Shown here: positions 18,299 through 27,300 of the stretch, in pieces | How the letters are laid out: each line of letters begins with the position of its first letter | Position numbering within the stretch: position 1 is the first letter of the stretch | Source: an uncultured Marinobacter sp. | Lineage (GTDB): Bacteria; Pseudomonadota; Gammaproteobacteria; Pseudomonadales; Oleiphilaceae | Direction: 5' to 3' | Length of the DNA stretch: 34,361 bases | Assembly: GCA_913057975.1 (NCBI GenBank) | Contig: CAJXOQ010000019.1 | Location: 1 to 34,361 of the forward strand | The notes under the pieces: generated by a model | What the model was told of the DNA's origin: nothing | What the model saw: the letters and a program-made list of their open reading frames with translations, nothing else | Database searches by the model: none | Made by a program: the position numbers and the translations under genes

Positions 18299-19270
18299 TC
18301 AGCGGATCACTGTTGACACCAGATAGCTGGTGTAGCAAATGTACACAATCAACAGCAGCAGGCCGTCCGGTCGCCCGATGGTCCGGGACTTACCGGTCAG
18401 CCCAAAGCTCATCAACAGAAGCCCGACGGTGAGGGCCGTCATCAGGGTCCAGTCGCGGTAAAGCACTTCCATATCCACGGTCAGGGGCTCAATGGTCGCA
18501 GCAAGACCAACCACGGCGAGGGTGTTGAAAATGCCAGACCCCACGATGTTGCCGAGTATCAGGTCGTGCTCGTTTTTCTTGACGGCCGCCAGCGCAGAGG
18601 CCAGTTCCGGCAGAGAGGTACCGATGGCAACGATCGTCAACCCGATGATCAGGTCACTGACGCCCAGGCCCTGGGCAATAAACACCGCGCCCCAGACCAG
18701 CATGCGCGAGCTCACCAGCAAAAGCACCAGGCCTACAACCAGCCACATCACGGCTATTTTCAGTGGCATCGGGTGGGCAACCAGTTCGGAGTCGGTCTCG
18801 CCGATCAACGAATCCCCCTTGCCCTGGATGCCTTGATAGATGGACCAGCCCATGACGGCTGCGAACACACCAAGCAGCACCCAACCGTCGAGTCGGGTCA
18901 GTTTGCCATCAATCAACTGGTAGCCGGCGATGGCCGTCAGAACCAGCAGCAGCGGAAGTTCCTTTCGAATCACCTGAGAATGGACCGCAATAGGGGCGAT
19001 TACTGCAGTAAGGCCGACGATCACCGCAATATTGGTGATGTTGGAGCCATAGGCGTTGCCCAGTGCCAGCCCCGGGTTGCCATCGAGTGCGGCCATGGCT
19101 GACACTGCCAGCTCAGGCGCAGAGGTGCCGAATCCGATTATCACCATACCAATCAGCAGCGATGGCATACCGAGGTGTTTGGCGGTGGCCGCCGCGCCTT
19201 CAATGAAGCGGTCTGCGCTCCAGACAAGTAAAATCAGACCAGCGATGATTGCTGCGATTGCCAAAAGCAT
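18299..19270 (-). CDS. Calcium/sodium antiporter (CaCA family, YrbG-like)
   Basis: A 323-residue inner-membrane cation exchanger with about ten TM helices in two inverted halves. The paired alpha-repeat motifs are FGTSAPELAVSAMAALDGN with GNAYGSNITNIAVIVG in the first half and AIGTSLPELASALAAVKKNE with GNIVGSGIFNTLAVVG in the second. I chose the ATG at 19270 (MLLAIAAIIAGLILLVWSAD), which has AGGG upstream and starts directly in TM1; the open frame reaches 19375 but that extension is not membrane-like. Bacterial relatives exchange Ca2+ for Na+ or H+. Confidence 0.93.
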   Translation of the reverse strand: MLLAIAAIIAGLILLVWSADRFIEGAAATAKHLGMPSLLIGMVIIGFGTSAPELAVSAMAALDGNPGLALGNAYGSNITNIAVIVGLTAVIAPIAVHSQVIRKELPLLLVLTAIAGYQLIDGKLTRLDGWVLLGVFAAVMGWSIYQGIQGKGDSLIGETDSELVAHPMPLKIAVMWLVVGLVLLLVSSRMLVWGAVFIAQGLGVSDLIIGLTIVAIGTSLPELASALAAVKKNEHDLILGNIVGSGIFNTLAVVGLAATIEPLTVDMEVLYRDWTLMTALTVGLLLMSFGLTGKSRTIGRPDGLLLLIVYICYTSYLVSTVIR

Positions 19271-19603
19271 AAAGGGTGCCCTGTTGGTGTAAGCCGCACG
19301 GTATGAGACTAAAGTGGCGGTGATATCGTTGAGCGCAGACGTGAGAATGTAACAAAGATCGTCCGGCGAGCGCATTTTAAACGTTTGACCTACGCACGGC
19401 CACCGTTGGTAAATGAAATCAGCACGTTGGTCCTTGCCATATGCGCCGGCGCACTTAGCCCGAGGCGGGTTCCGGTCGGAAGTCAGTTGCTAATCGCAAT
19501 TTATTATCCGGTCAAAAAGCGGGATAATCGCGCCGCAACTTCAAACCCCCCTCTACGGATCGTGGGCGGGTAACAGGCTTTAAACTAGCTAGGGTGATAA
19601 CCA
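19271..19603. promoter_or_regulatory. Divergent intergenic region upstream of the exchanger and mqo
   Basis: These 333 bases hold no credible gene and must carry promoters for both flanking genes. Nearest to mqo is an inverted repeat, ATTATCC at 19503-19509 and GGATAAT at 19522-19528, separated by 12 nt; GATAAT could also serve as a -10 box with a weak TTATTA -35 sixteen nt upstream. The repeat could be a repressor site overlapping the promoter. This is reading by eye only. Confidence 0.4.
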
Positions 19604-21085
19604 ATGGCCGTTAGACAGGCAGATGTAGTGCTGGTCGGCGGGGGCGTCATGAGCGCCACCCTCGGCATGATGCTCAGGCAGCTCGATCCTTCCCTGGACA
19701 TCGTCATGGTTGAACGTCTCGATCACGTAGCCCATGAAAGCACCGACGGATGGAACAACGCAGGGACCGGGCACGCCGGCTACTGCGAACTCAATTACAC
19801 CCCCGAAACCGACGATGGCGATGTTGCTATTGAGCGGGCGTTGAAGATCAATGCCTCGTTCGAAGTGTCTTTGCAGTTCTGGTCCCATATGGTTGAGCAG
19901 GGCATGCTGCCGGACCCCAAAAGCTTCATTAACCGAACCCCTCACCAGAGCTTTGTATGGGGTGAGGATAGCGTGAAGTTCCTCAAGCGCCGCCATGAAA
20001 AGCTCAGTGCCCATCACCTGTTCCGCGAAATGGAATACACGGATTCGCCGCGGGACCTGGAAGAGTGGATGCCGCTGGTGGTCAACAACCGGGATCCAAT
20101 GCAAAAGGTAGCCGCCACTCGAATCAAGCATGGTTCAGACGTGGACTTTGGCTCTCTTACCCGCAGCATGGTGGAGTTCCTGGAAACCACGCCGAATTTT
20201 GAGTTGATGCTGAGCAGTCCCGTGCATTATCTGGCCAAGCGTGATAACGGCCGCTGGAAGGTGCGGGTGAAGAACCAGAAGACCGGTGAGCTGACGAAGC
20301 TAGAAGCGGGATTTGTCTTCCTGGGTGCCGGCGGCGGCGCGTTGCCGATGTTGCAAAAGTCCAACATCGATGAATCCAAGGGCTATGGTGGTTTCCCCGT
20401 CAGTGGTCAGTGGCTGGTTTGCCAGAAGCCGGAAATCGTTCAGCAACATCACTCCAAGGTTTACGGCAAGGCACCGATCGGGGCGCCGCCGATGTCGGTA
20501 CCACATCTGGATACCCGTATCATCAACGGTGAACCGGCGCTTCTCTTCGGCCCCTTTGCTGGCTTCACCACACGCTTCCTCAAGCAGGGCTCGGTATTCG
20601 ATCTATTCGGCTCGGTCCGCTCAGCGAACCTGCGCCCCATGTTATCGGTGAGCCGCACCAACATGGACCTGACGCGCTATCTGATTGGTGAAGTGTTCCA
20701 GTCGCACAGTGACCGCGTGGCTTCCCTGCGCAACTACTTCCCGGACGCCCGTGAAGAAGACTGGCGCCTGCAGGACGCTGGCCAGCGTGTGCAGATTATC
20801 AAGAAGTCACCGGAAGGTGGCGGTAAGCTGGAGTTCGGCACCGAAATTGTGGCGGCGAAAGACGGGACCCTGGCCGCTTTGCTTGGCGCATCGCCGGGGG
20901 CTTCGACGGCTGTCCAGGCCATGATCGATGTGATCCAACGCTGCTTCCCAGAGCGTATGGAGTCTCAGGAATGGCAGGAGCGCATGAAAGTGATGGTGCC
21001 TTCCTACGGCCAATCGCTGGTAGACGATGAGCAATTACTCAACAAAGTGCGGGAACGAACGCTCTCAACCCTGAAATTGAGCTGA
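19604..21085 (+). CDS. mqo: Malate:quinone oxidoreductase Mqo
   Basis: A 493-residue FAD-dependent, membrane-peripheral enzyme that oxidises malate to oxaloacetate and reduces the quinone pool. The N-terminal dinucleotide site is DVVLVGGGVMSATLGMML, followed by ESTDGWNNAGTGHAGYCELN, a hallmark of Mqo. GGFPVSGQWLVC and LFGPFAGFTTRFLKQGS are further family segments, and the length is typical. No strong Shine-Dalgarno is visible; AGGGTGATAACC precedes the ATG. With FumC, also in the window, it can run the fumarate-malate-oxaloacetate segment of the TCA cycle. Confidence 0.96.
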   Translation: MAVRQADVVLVGGGVMSATLGMMLRQLDPSLDIVMVERLDHVAHESTDGWNNAGTGHAGYCELNYTPETDDGDVAIERALKINASFEVSLQFWSHMVEQGMLPDPKSFINRTPHQSFVWGEDSVKFLKRRHEKLSAHHLFREMEYTDSPRDLEEWMPLVVNNRDPMQKVAATRIKHGSDVDFGSLTRSMVEFLETTPNFELMLSSPVHYLAKRDNGRWKVRVKNQKTGELTKLEAGFVFLGAGGGALPMLQKSNIDESKGYGGFPVSGQWLVCQKPEIVQQHHSKVYGKAPIGAPPMSVPHLDTRIINGEPALLFGPFAGFTTRFLKQGSVFDLFGSVRSANLRPMLSVSRTNMDLTRYLIGEVFQSHSDRVASLRNYFPDAREEDWRLQDAGQRVQIIKKSPEGGGKLEFGTEIVAAKDGTLAALLGASPGASTAVQAMIDVIQRCFPERMESQEWQERMKVMVPSYGQSLVDDEQLLNKVRERTLSTLKLS

Positions 21086-21132
21086 TATTCCCAAACGATC
21101 TAACACCTGCGTAAGCGCTGGTAGTCCTGTCT

Positions 21133-21159
21133 TAAAAGCCGGGGCCGCCGGCGCTTTTT
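21133..21159 (+). terminator. Terminator after mqo
   Basis: GCCGG (21138-21142) pairs with CCGGC (21148-21152), the stem can extend through flanking AAA/TTT pairs, and five T residues follow at 21155-21159. It lies about 50 nt past the mqo stop and separates mqo from the ATP-grasp operon. Confidence 0.7.
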
Positions 21160-21235
21160 GTTTTCGGGCGCCGTGTTCGGTTGCGATTTGCGCCTGAAAC
21201 GTTAGGTTATAAGGAAACACCACCAAGGAGAACAA

Positions 21236-22471
21236 ATGATGAGCGAGCAAACATTCGATCCGAATAAAGGCTATATCGCACTCCTGGGATGGAGCCTGAA
21301 CGCGGTGGAAGCTGCGGACAAATTTGATCGACGATACGTGGTGGTTGCCCCCGATTGGGCAGAGGCATACTGCAAGGAACATGATATTCCCTACGTGCCA
21401 TGGAATTTTGAGCGGCTGAACGATCGGTCGGTTGAAATTGCTCAGACACTTAAAGAGATGGGCGTCAATGTGGCTATTCCACTGTTTGAGGAAACCGTGG
21501 AGTGGGCAGGCGCTATCAACTCGGTTTTGATGGATCAGCCAAAGCTGTTCGGCCAGTCCATGTTGTTGCGGGACAAGGCCCTGATGAAGCGCCGCGCCCA
21601 GTTGGGCGGTATTCGTGTGGGGATTTTCGAGGAGGCCCACGACCGGGACGACGTTATCCGTTTCCTCAAGCGCGTCAACCAGACCCTCTTGAAGCTGGAC
21701 GGTGACCCCAACGATCCGATTCACCTCAAAGCATTCGACAAGGCCGGTTGCCTGGGCCACCGGGTGATTCGTACCCCGGATGAAGTGGATACCATTCCCG
21801 AGGAAGAGTTCCCGGTGCTCATGGAATCCCATCTGGACGGTTGGGAGTTTGCTGTCGAGGCCTGGATTCACAACGGCAAGATTGCGTTCCTGAATATCTC
21901 GGAGTACGTGACCCTGGGTTACTCGGTGTTTGTGCCGGCCACGCCCGACCTGGAGAAATACCGGGAGCAGATTACACGCGAGATCGAAAAACTGATCAAA
22001 ACGTTCGATATCGAGTTCGGGTTCATCCACCCCGAGTATTTCGTGACCAGCGACAGCACTATGTACTTCGGCGAGGTAGCGTATCGGCCACCGGGGTTCA
22101 AGGTGTTCGAGCTGCTTGAACGTGCATACGGCTTCAATGCCTATCAGGCACTGATCATGACCTTCGACCCGAAAACCACCGCCGAAGAGGTCAAAGCCTT
22201 CTTCCCGAAAGAAGTGGTGGATGCCAAGGGTTATGCCGGCTGTTTCGGCGTTTATCCGCGCCGCCGGGTGGTCAGCCAATTGGAAATGCCGGAAGAGACC
22301 GAGAACCACGATTACTTCGAATCCCACGAACTCACGCCGCCGCTGGAAGAAACAGTTACCAAGCGTACCGCCTTTGGCACGCATTGGGGCCTGGTTTACT
22401 TCTTCGGTGAAGACCCGTATGTGATGCGTGATTTACTGAAACATCAGGAAGAACTGGATTTCTATGTATAA
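21236..22471 (+). CDS. ATP-grasp ligase of unknown substrate
   Basis: A 411-residue soluble protein with an N-terminal Rossmann-like pre-ATP-grasp domain (~1-110: IALLGWSLNAVEAA, FDRRYVVVAPDW), a central helix with DKALMKRRAQLGGIRVG and an ATP-grasp catalytic region. Metal/ATP-binding segments are LMESHLDGWEFAVEAWIHNG and FGFIHPEYFVTSD followed by FGEVAYRPPG. This fold joins a carboxylate to an amine or thiol using ATP; the substrate is not evident. AAGGAG precedes tandem ATGs at 21236 and 21239. It is the first gene of a likely three-gene operon with the 674-residue protein (53 nt downstream) and the acetolactate-synthase-like enzyme. Confidence 0.83.
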   Translation: MMSEQTFDPNKGYIALLGWSLNAVEAADKFDRRYVVVAPDWAEAYCKEHDIPYVPWNFERLNDRSVEIAQTLKEMGVNVAIPLFEETVEWAGAINSVLMDQPKLFGQSMLLRDKALMKRRAQLGGIRVGIFEEAHDRDDVIRFLKRVNQTLLKLDGDPNDPIHLKAFDKAGCLGHRVIRTPDEVDTIPEEEFPVLMESHLDGWEFAVEAWIHNGKIAFLNISEYVTLGYSVFVPATPDLEKYREQITREIEKLIKTFDIEFGFIHPEYFVTSDSTMYFGEVAYRPPGFKVFELLERAYGFNAYQALIMTFDPKTTAEEVKAFFPKEVVDAKGYAGCFGVYPRRRVVSQLEMPEETENHDYFESHELTPPLEETVTKRTAFGTHWGLVYFFGEDPYVMRDLLKHQEELDFYV

Positions 22472-22524
22472 TTCCGTAAGGAATTAACAACAACGGGCCT
22501 GGTCCAGGCCCTGAGGAAGACAGT

Positions 22525-24549
22525 TTGAGCAATTCCGACGCTGGAAACCCAGCCCCCGTCGTCAATTTCGACAAGCTGGTGCAGCGACTGGACGACGCGA
22601 TTGCGGCTCTCGATGAGAGCCGCGCTTTCGCCAAGACAGGTAAACTTCCCCGACTGTTCGACACGGTTCGCCGGGTGTTGCTTCAGCCTGAAGGTTGCCT
22701 TGCGTTGCAGGAACGATCCGAATGGCTTGAGCGGTCCGGCGTGTTCCTTGGAACCGACTGGGCGGATCCCGCCATCCTGTTGCCGTCATTGACGACCTTT
22801 TCCCTGCAAAGCCCCCATGCCGACACAGTCATCATCGAAGCGCTCAGTGAATTGCGGCTGCTGGCGGTTGCCCGGGGCGAGTATCAGCATGAGTCGTTTT
22901 CTGCTGAGCAGGCGCATCACTACCTGACGCAGGTGTTGGCCATCAACCTGAACTTGCTGTTTGGTGAGTCTGGCGAAGCCGAACGGGAACAGGGCAAACT
23001 GGCACTCGTCAGCCGCGCGGCGGTGCAGCATATTGCCACCCAGATTGGCTATGAGCATGTCATTGACCAGCTCATCGAGGAGATCTGGCGAATCCTGCAG
23101 CAACGGCCGATCCAGGTCAGCAGCGTGCGGCAGATGATTACTCAAATTGCACTGTGCCGCATTGATCCCAATGTGGATCTCGGTGGTGCGGGTCAGGGTG
23201 CGGAACGTCTGATTTCAAGCCTTTACGGGCCGACACAGGCATGCCGTGAGGATCCTGGCATTCCTGTCTACCAGGAACGGCTGCAGTCCATGGACGCGGT
23301 GGCCCTGCAAAGTGAGGCGACCGGTTTCGCCCGCTCCATGCACGACACCGGGTTGGTATCGCCCTATCACGCCACGTTTGTCCGCCACATCCTGGAGAGT
23401 CAGGATGCGCTACTGACGGAAGCCCTGGGCCTGTCCAGTACCGGCCGCGATTGCCTGCTTTGCTACAAGGATCTGGTGCATGAGTTGATCAACGAAGGCG
23501 TCTATCCGGAAACAGCCCAAGGCCTTTACGGCCTTGCGTTGATGCTGGAGCGAGGTATTCTCTATCAACCGCCGCTTGCCCCCGCACTTTGGCGCCAAGC
23601 CAGGCTCTCTATCTGTTCGCAAGCCCGTGAGCGTATCCAATTGGCTTATGGGTATCAGCCACAGCCGAAGGCGTGGCTGCTCCAGGGTGTGCTTAACATG
23701 CTGGGTCAGCCCCTTGGTGTGGGTCAGGGAAATAACCCGACCTGCCAGTCAGCCCGGGCGCTCTCCATGTGGGCCTACAATGACCCGGACTATCTTTTGC
23801 AAATGGTGGCCTGGGCCGCCCGGGATAACGAAATCATCATGCACTTCGAGGGCAGCCCGGTTTCTTCCTCCGGCAGCCAGGGCGGTGTGGCCTCGGAAGT
23901 AACGCTCGATTTGGATCCGGTTTCGCTGGTGGTAGTACCGCACCTTGACCGGATTTATGCGGAAATGGGCCGCCTGTGTACGGACCGCCAGGGCGACCCC
24001 CACCAGTGGGTTAACCCTGAATTCCATGGTTGGTCCGCGGGTCGTGGATTCCGCATTAACGTGGATGTAGCAACCGGGCACCTGGACGAGCTGGAAACGT
24101 TCCTGCGGCATTTCTATGCCAGCTACCACCCCTACTACAATGGCAGCCAGCCTTTGATCCACCCGCAACCGGCCGGCGTAGCAATTACTGACAGTGCTGC
24201 TAGATTCATTGGCTGGCACGCCATTACCATCCTCCGTGTGACCCTGGACCCGGAAGACGTCATGCGGGTGTATTTCTTTAATCCCAATAACGACAGCGGT
24301 CAGAATTGGGGTGACGACGTGGTGGTCAGTACCGCCAGGAAAGGTGAACGGTTTGGTGAGGCATCCTTGCCCTTTGAACAGTTCGCCTCGCGGCTGTACA
24401 TTTTTCACTTCGATCCCCTCGAACGCGGTGAACCCGCGGAAGTGGGCGAGGAGGAATTGGAACGGGTGATCAGCCGCATTCACCGCAGTTGGGGCCGAGA
24501 CCGGTTACCGGCTGAGGAACTGCAGGCAGAGCCCCCGCAGGAAGGGTAG
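22525..24549 (+). CDS. Uncharacterised 674-residue protein with a possible papain-like C-terminal domain
   Basis: I do not recognise a named family. The N-terminal ~380 residues are mainly helical. The C-terminal part carries Q401 and C407 six residues apart in GQGNNPTCQSARALSMWA, then H565 in IGWHAITILRV and N586 in VYFFNPNNDSGQNWGDD. Gln-x5-Cys, a later His, and an Asn followed by a W-G pair is the order and spacing logic of papain-fold cysteine peptidases and transamidases (Q19/C25/H159/N175 in papain), so an acyl-transfer or peptidase activity is a reasonable inference. The TTG start at 22525 has TGAGGAAG upstream. No signal peptide is seen. It lies between an ATP-grasp ligase and a ThDP enzyme, suggesting a shared pathway. 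Confidence 0.75.
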   Translation: MSNSDAGNPAPVVNFDKLVQRLDDAIAALDESRAFAKTGKLPRLFDTVRRVLLQPEGCLALQERSEWLERSGVFLGTDWADPAILLPSLTTFSLQSPHADTVIIEALSELRLLAVARGEYQHESFSAEQAHHYLTQVLAINLNLLFGESGEAEREQGKLALVSRAAVQHIATQIGYEHVIDQLIEEIWRILQQRPIQVSSVRQMITQIALCRIDPNVDLGGAGQGAERLISSLYGPTQACREDPGIPVYQERLQSMDAVALQSEATGFARSMHDTGLVSPYHATFVRHILESQDALLTEALGLSSTGRDCLLCYKDLVHELINEGVYPETAQGLYGLALMLERGILYQPPLAPALWRQARLSICSQARERIQLAYGYQPQPKAWLLQGVLNMLGQPLGVGQGNNPTCQSARALSMWAYNDPDYLLQMVAWAARDNEIIMHFEGSPVSSSGSQGGVASEVTLDLDPVSLVVVPHLDRIYAEMGRLCTDRQGDPHQWVNPEFHGWSAGRGFRINVDVATGHLDELETFLRHFYASYHPYYNGSQPLIHPQPAGVAITDSAARFIGWHAITILRVTLDPEDVMRVYFFNPNNDSGQNWGDDVVVSTARKGERFGEASLPFEQFASRLYIFHFDPLERGEPAEVGEEELERVISRIHRSWGRDRLPAEELQAEPPQEG

Positions 24550-24574
24550 GTCCAACCAAGCGAGAACGGGAGAG

Positions 24575-26248
24575 ATGATGACCGCTGAGGCCAGTAACCG
24601 CCGAAACGGCGCCGAGCTGTTTGTTCATGCCCTGGAAAACGAAGGTGTCCGGTACATCTTCGCGGTACCGGGTGAAGAAAATCTGGATCTCCTCGAGGCC
24701 TTGCGCGAATCCAGCATTGAGCTGGTGCTCAATCGCCACGAGCAGGCAGCAGGCTTTATGGCCGCGACCTACGGACGCCTGACAGGCCGTGTGGGTGTTT
24801 GTCTGTCGACCCTGGGCCCTGGGGCGACCAACCTGGTAACCGCTGCTGCCTACGCCCAGCTTGGCGGCATGCCAATGATGATGATCTCCGGGCAGAAGCC
24901 GATCAAGTCGTCCAAGCAGGGGCTGTTCCAGATCCTGGATGTGGTGGATCTGATGCGGCCGCTTACCAAGTACACCCGCCAGATCAGCAACGCCAACACC
25001 ATCCCCGCCAAGGTGAGGGAAGCCTTCCGGTTGGCTTCCGAAGAGCGCCCCGGTGCGGTTCACCTCGAATTACCGGAAGACATCGCCTCCGAGGTGGCAG
25101 AGAGCGATACCCATATCTTCCAGCCCAGTGATGCCCGTCGGCCCACTGCCAGTACCAAGAGCCTGGACACTGCCTGCGACATGATCAGCAAAGCCAGGTA
25201 TCCGCTGATCATGATTGGCGCCGGCGCGAACCGAAAACGGGTGTCCCAGGCCCTGATCCACCTGGTCAACGTGACCGGTATTCCCTTCTTCACCACCCAG
25301 ATGGGCAAGGGCGTGGTGGATGAGCGCCACCCCCGCTACCTGGGTAATGCGGCTCTTTCGGCCGGTGATTTTGTGCACTGCGCCATCGATCACGCCGACC
25401 TGGTTATAAACGTCGGACACGATGTGGTTGAGAAACCGCCCTTTTTCATGCATCCCGGCGGCAAACAGGTTATCCATGTGAACTTCAGCGCTGCTGACGT
25501 GGATCCGGTCTATTTTCCCCAGCACGAGGTGGTGGGCGACATTGCCAACAGCGTGGAATACCTGGCTGAACAATGTGGCCAGTGCTCTTCACATGACTTC
25601 AGCCGGTTTATGGAAGTGAAAACGTCCGTGGACAACCATATGGCCGACAAGGCGGACGATGGCCGCTTCCCGGTTATTCCCCAGCGCATCGTCAACGACG
25701 TACGCCAGGTCATGCCCGACGACGGCATCATCGCTCTGGACAATGGCATGTACAAACTCTGGTTTGCCCGCAATTATCCGGCCTACGACAACAACACCGT
25801 ACTGCTCGACAATGCCCTGGCGTCCATGGGTGCAGGCCTGCCCAGTGCCATGATGGCAGCCATGCTCTATCCACACCTCAAGGTAATGGCGGTGTGCGGC
25901 GACGGTGGCTTCATGATGAATAGCCAGGAGCTGGAAACCGCTGTGCGGCTGAAGCTGAACCTGGTGATACTCATCATCAACGACAATGCCTACGGCATGA
26001 TCAAATGGAAGCAGGCCCAGGAGGGCTTTCAGAACTTCGGGTTGGACTACAACAACCCGGACTTCGTCAAATACGCCGATGCCTATGGTGCCGCCGGCCA
26101 TAGAATCACCCGTACCGAAGACCTACGGCCGACTCTTAAGAGCGCACTGACCTCGGGGGGCGTACACCTGATCGATGTCCCCGTGGACTACAGCGAAAAC
26201 CGCCGTGTGTTTGATGAAGAATTGGTAAATCTGACCTGTAACCTCTAA
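24575..26248 (+). CDS. Acetolactate synthase-like ThDP-dependent enzyme (catalytic subunit only)
   Basis: A 557-residue ThDP enzyme of the IlvB/AlsS superfamily. The N-terminal PYR domain carries the catalytic Glu region ELVLNRHEQAAGFMA and LSTLGPGATNLVTAAAYA; the central domain is Rossmann-like (YPLIMIGAGANRKR); the C-terminal PP domain has GDGGFMMNSQELETA and NDNAYGMIKWKQ, the GDG-N ThDP/Mg motif. No regulatory (IlvN-type) subunit gene is adjacent, so this is not a classical branched-chain synthase operon. GGGAGAG precedes the tandem ATGs at 24575/24578. It follows the 674-residue protein by 25 nt and is probably cotranscribed. Its product could be acetolactate or another acyloin-type compound used by the cluster. 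Confidence 0.85.
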   Translation: MMTAEASNRRNGAELFVHALENEGVRYIFAVPGEENLDLLEALRESSIELVLNRHEQAAGFMAATYGRLTGRVGVCLSTLGPGATNLVTAAAYAQLGGMPMMMISGQKPIKSSKQGLFQILDVVDLMRPLTKYTRQISNANTIPAKVREAFRLASEERPGAVHLELPEDIASEVAESDTHIFQPSDARRPTASTKSLDTACDMISKARYPLIMIGAGANRKRVSQALIHLVNVTGIPFFTTQMGKGVVDERHPRYLGNAALSAGDFVHCAIDHADLVINVGHDVVEKPPFFMHPGGKQVIHVNFSAADVDPVYFPQHEVVGDIANSVEYLAEQCGQCSSHDFSRFMEVKTSVDNHMADKADDGRFPVIPQRIVNDVRQVMPDDGIIALDNGMYKLWFARNYPAYDNNTVLLDNALASMGAGLPSAMMAAMLYPHLKVMAVCGDGGFMMNSQELETAVRLKLNLVILIINDNAYGMIKWKQAQEGFQNFGLDYNNPDFVKYADAYGAAGHRITRTEDLRPTLKSALTSGGVHLIDVPVDYSENRRVFDEELVNLTCNL

Positions 26249-26298
26249 AGCCTATAGTATCATTCGCCCAATATTGAACATTGATTGAGGATGGGCGA

Positions 26299-27168
26299 AT
26301 GAGTTACTCGTGGTTCAGAGTGGTGGCACTAACGCTGGCAGTCGTTGTGGTTGCTGGATGCAGCAAGCCGGAAACGCCCCAGGAAGTGGCCGCCGAATTC
26401 TGGCAGGCCATGTCCGAGAAAGACGCGGATACCGTTGCCGACCTATCGACGCTTGCCGCGCCCTCTGCCTTCGATAGCTACGCCCGGGACTGGTCTGGCA
26501 CCGTGCCTGATTTCGGTCGGGTGGTCATCGACGATCGCGAAGCTACGATTGTAACCCGCTTGCCCGCTGAAAACGGCGTCCCCGGCGAGCGCCGGGAAGT
26601 AAATACCTACCTTGTGGAGCAGAACGGCGACTGGCTGGTGGACTACGACCGCACCGGCGGGACGATCATGAATCCGTCTCCGTTTGCAGGTTTAATCGGA
26701 GAAATGAACCGGCTGGGCGAGCGCTTGACGGCCAGTTTCGGACAGTCCTCCGACGATCTCTCTCGCCAGATGGACGCCATTGCCCGCGAATTCGAGGCGT
26801 ATTCCGACCAGGCCCAGCGCCGGGCAGAGCAGGCCATGGAAGAGTACGGCCAAGCCTTGCAGGGGCTGATGGAAGAGTTGGAGGAATCCATCGAAGAGGC
26901 GCTGGAAGACAACCAGCGGGCGCCTGAGATAGATCGAAGTGCCTTACAGCGAACCGCGGCGGACCTCAATCGAAGCAGCGACAGGCTGGATGAGCCGGAT
27001 TTCGACGCCTTTGCCGACAGTTCTCGCGCGTTAGCCGAGGCGGGAGCGCGTTTCTCGCGCCTGAGTGACGATACCTTCAAAAGCTACAAACGCACGTGGG
27101 ACGCCAAACTGGACGAAATTACCGAACGTACCCGGGCATTTTTTGAAGAACTTCATGGGCGTGGGTGA
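26299..27168 (+). CDS. Predicted lipoprotein with NTF2-like and coiled-coil segments
   Basis: A 289-residue protein with a lipoprotein signal: hydrophobic ALTLAVVVVAGC with the acylated Cys in VAGCSKPE. The next ~100 residues (PQEVAAEFWQAMSEKDADTV ... LVEQNGDWLVDYDRTGG) look like a DUF4878/NTF2-like domain. After that comes a long acidic amphipathic helical region (~140-280) likely to form a coiled coil. I chose ATG 26299 with GAGG 9 nt upstream over a TTG at 26281. It starts 50 nt after the ThDP enzyme gene and may be part of that operon or separate. Function unknown. Confidence 0.8.
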   Translation: MSYSWFRVVALTLAVVVVAGCSKPETPQEVAAEFWQAMSEKDADTVADLSTLAAPSAFDSYARDWSGTVPDFGRVVIDDREATIVTRLPAENGVPGERREVNTYLVEQNGDWLVDYDRTGGTIMNPSPFAGLIGEMNRLGERLTASFGQSSDDLSRQMDAIAREFEAYSDQAQRRAEQAMEEYGQALQGLMEELEESIEEALEDNQRAPEIDRSALQRTAADLNRSSDRLDEPDFDAFADSSRALAEAGARFSRLSDDTFKSYKRTWDAKLDEITERTRAFFEELHGRG

Positions 27169-27237
27169 TAACCCGGCGTCATAGAACTGTCATATTGATT
27201 TGGTGTACTGAAGATGTGTTAGTCCCTGAAAGCGACT

Positions 27238-27291
27238 AAAGGAGCTCTTGCTCCACTGCATCTTTGGGCCAACGGACGGCTCCTTTTTACG
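27238..27291. terminator. Possible terminator between the lipoprotein gene and exoD
   Basis: AAAGGAGC at 27238 can pair with GCTCCTTTTT near 27282-27291, ending in a T-run on the plus strand and a mirrored A-rich start on the other. The loop is long and an alternative internal hairpin (GGAGCTCTTGCTCC) exists, so the exact structure is uncertain. It lies between convergent genes, where a two-way terminator is expected. Confidence 0.4.
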
Positions 27292-27300
27292 CCTCCTGCA

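Noticed and set aside
21065..22384. 439-residue open frame on the minus strand
   Set aside because: Antisense shadow of the ATP-grasp gene, with no ribosome site or family features.
24575..26248. Classical branched-chain amino acid acetolactate synthase (ilvB)
   Set aside because: No ilvN-type subunit or ilvC is adjacent, and the gene belongs to an operon with unrelated enzymes; a generic ThDP-enzyme call is safer.
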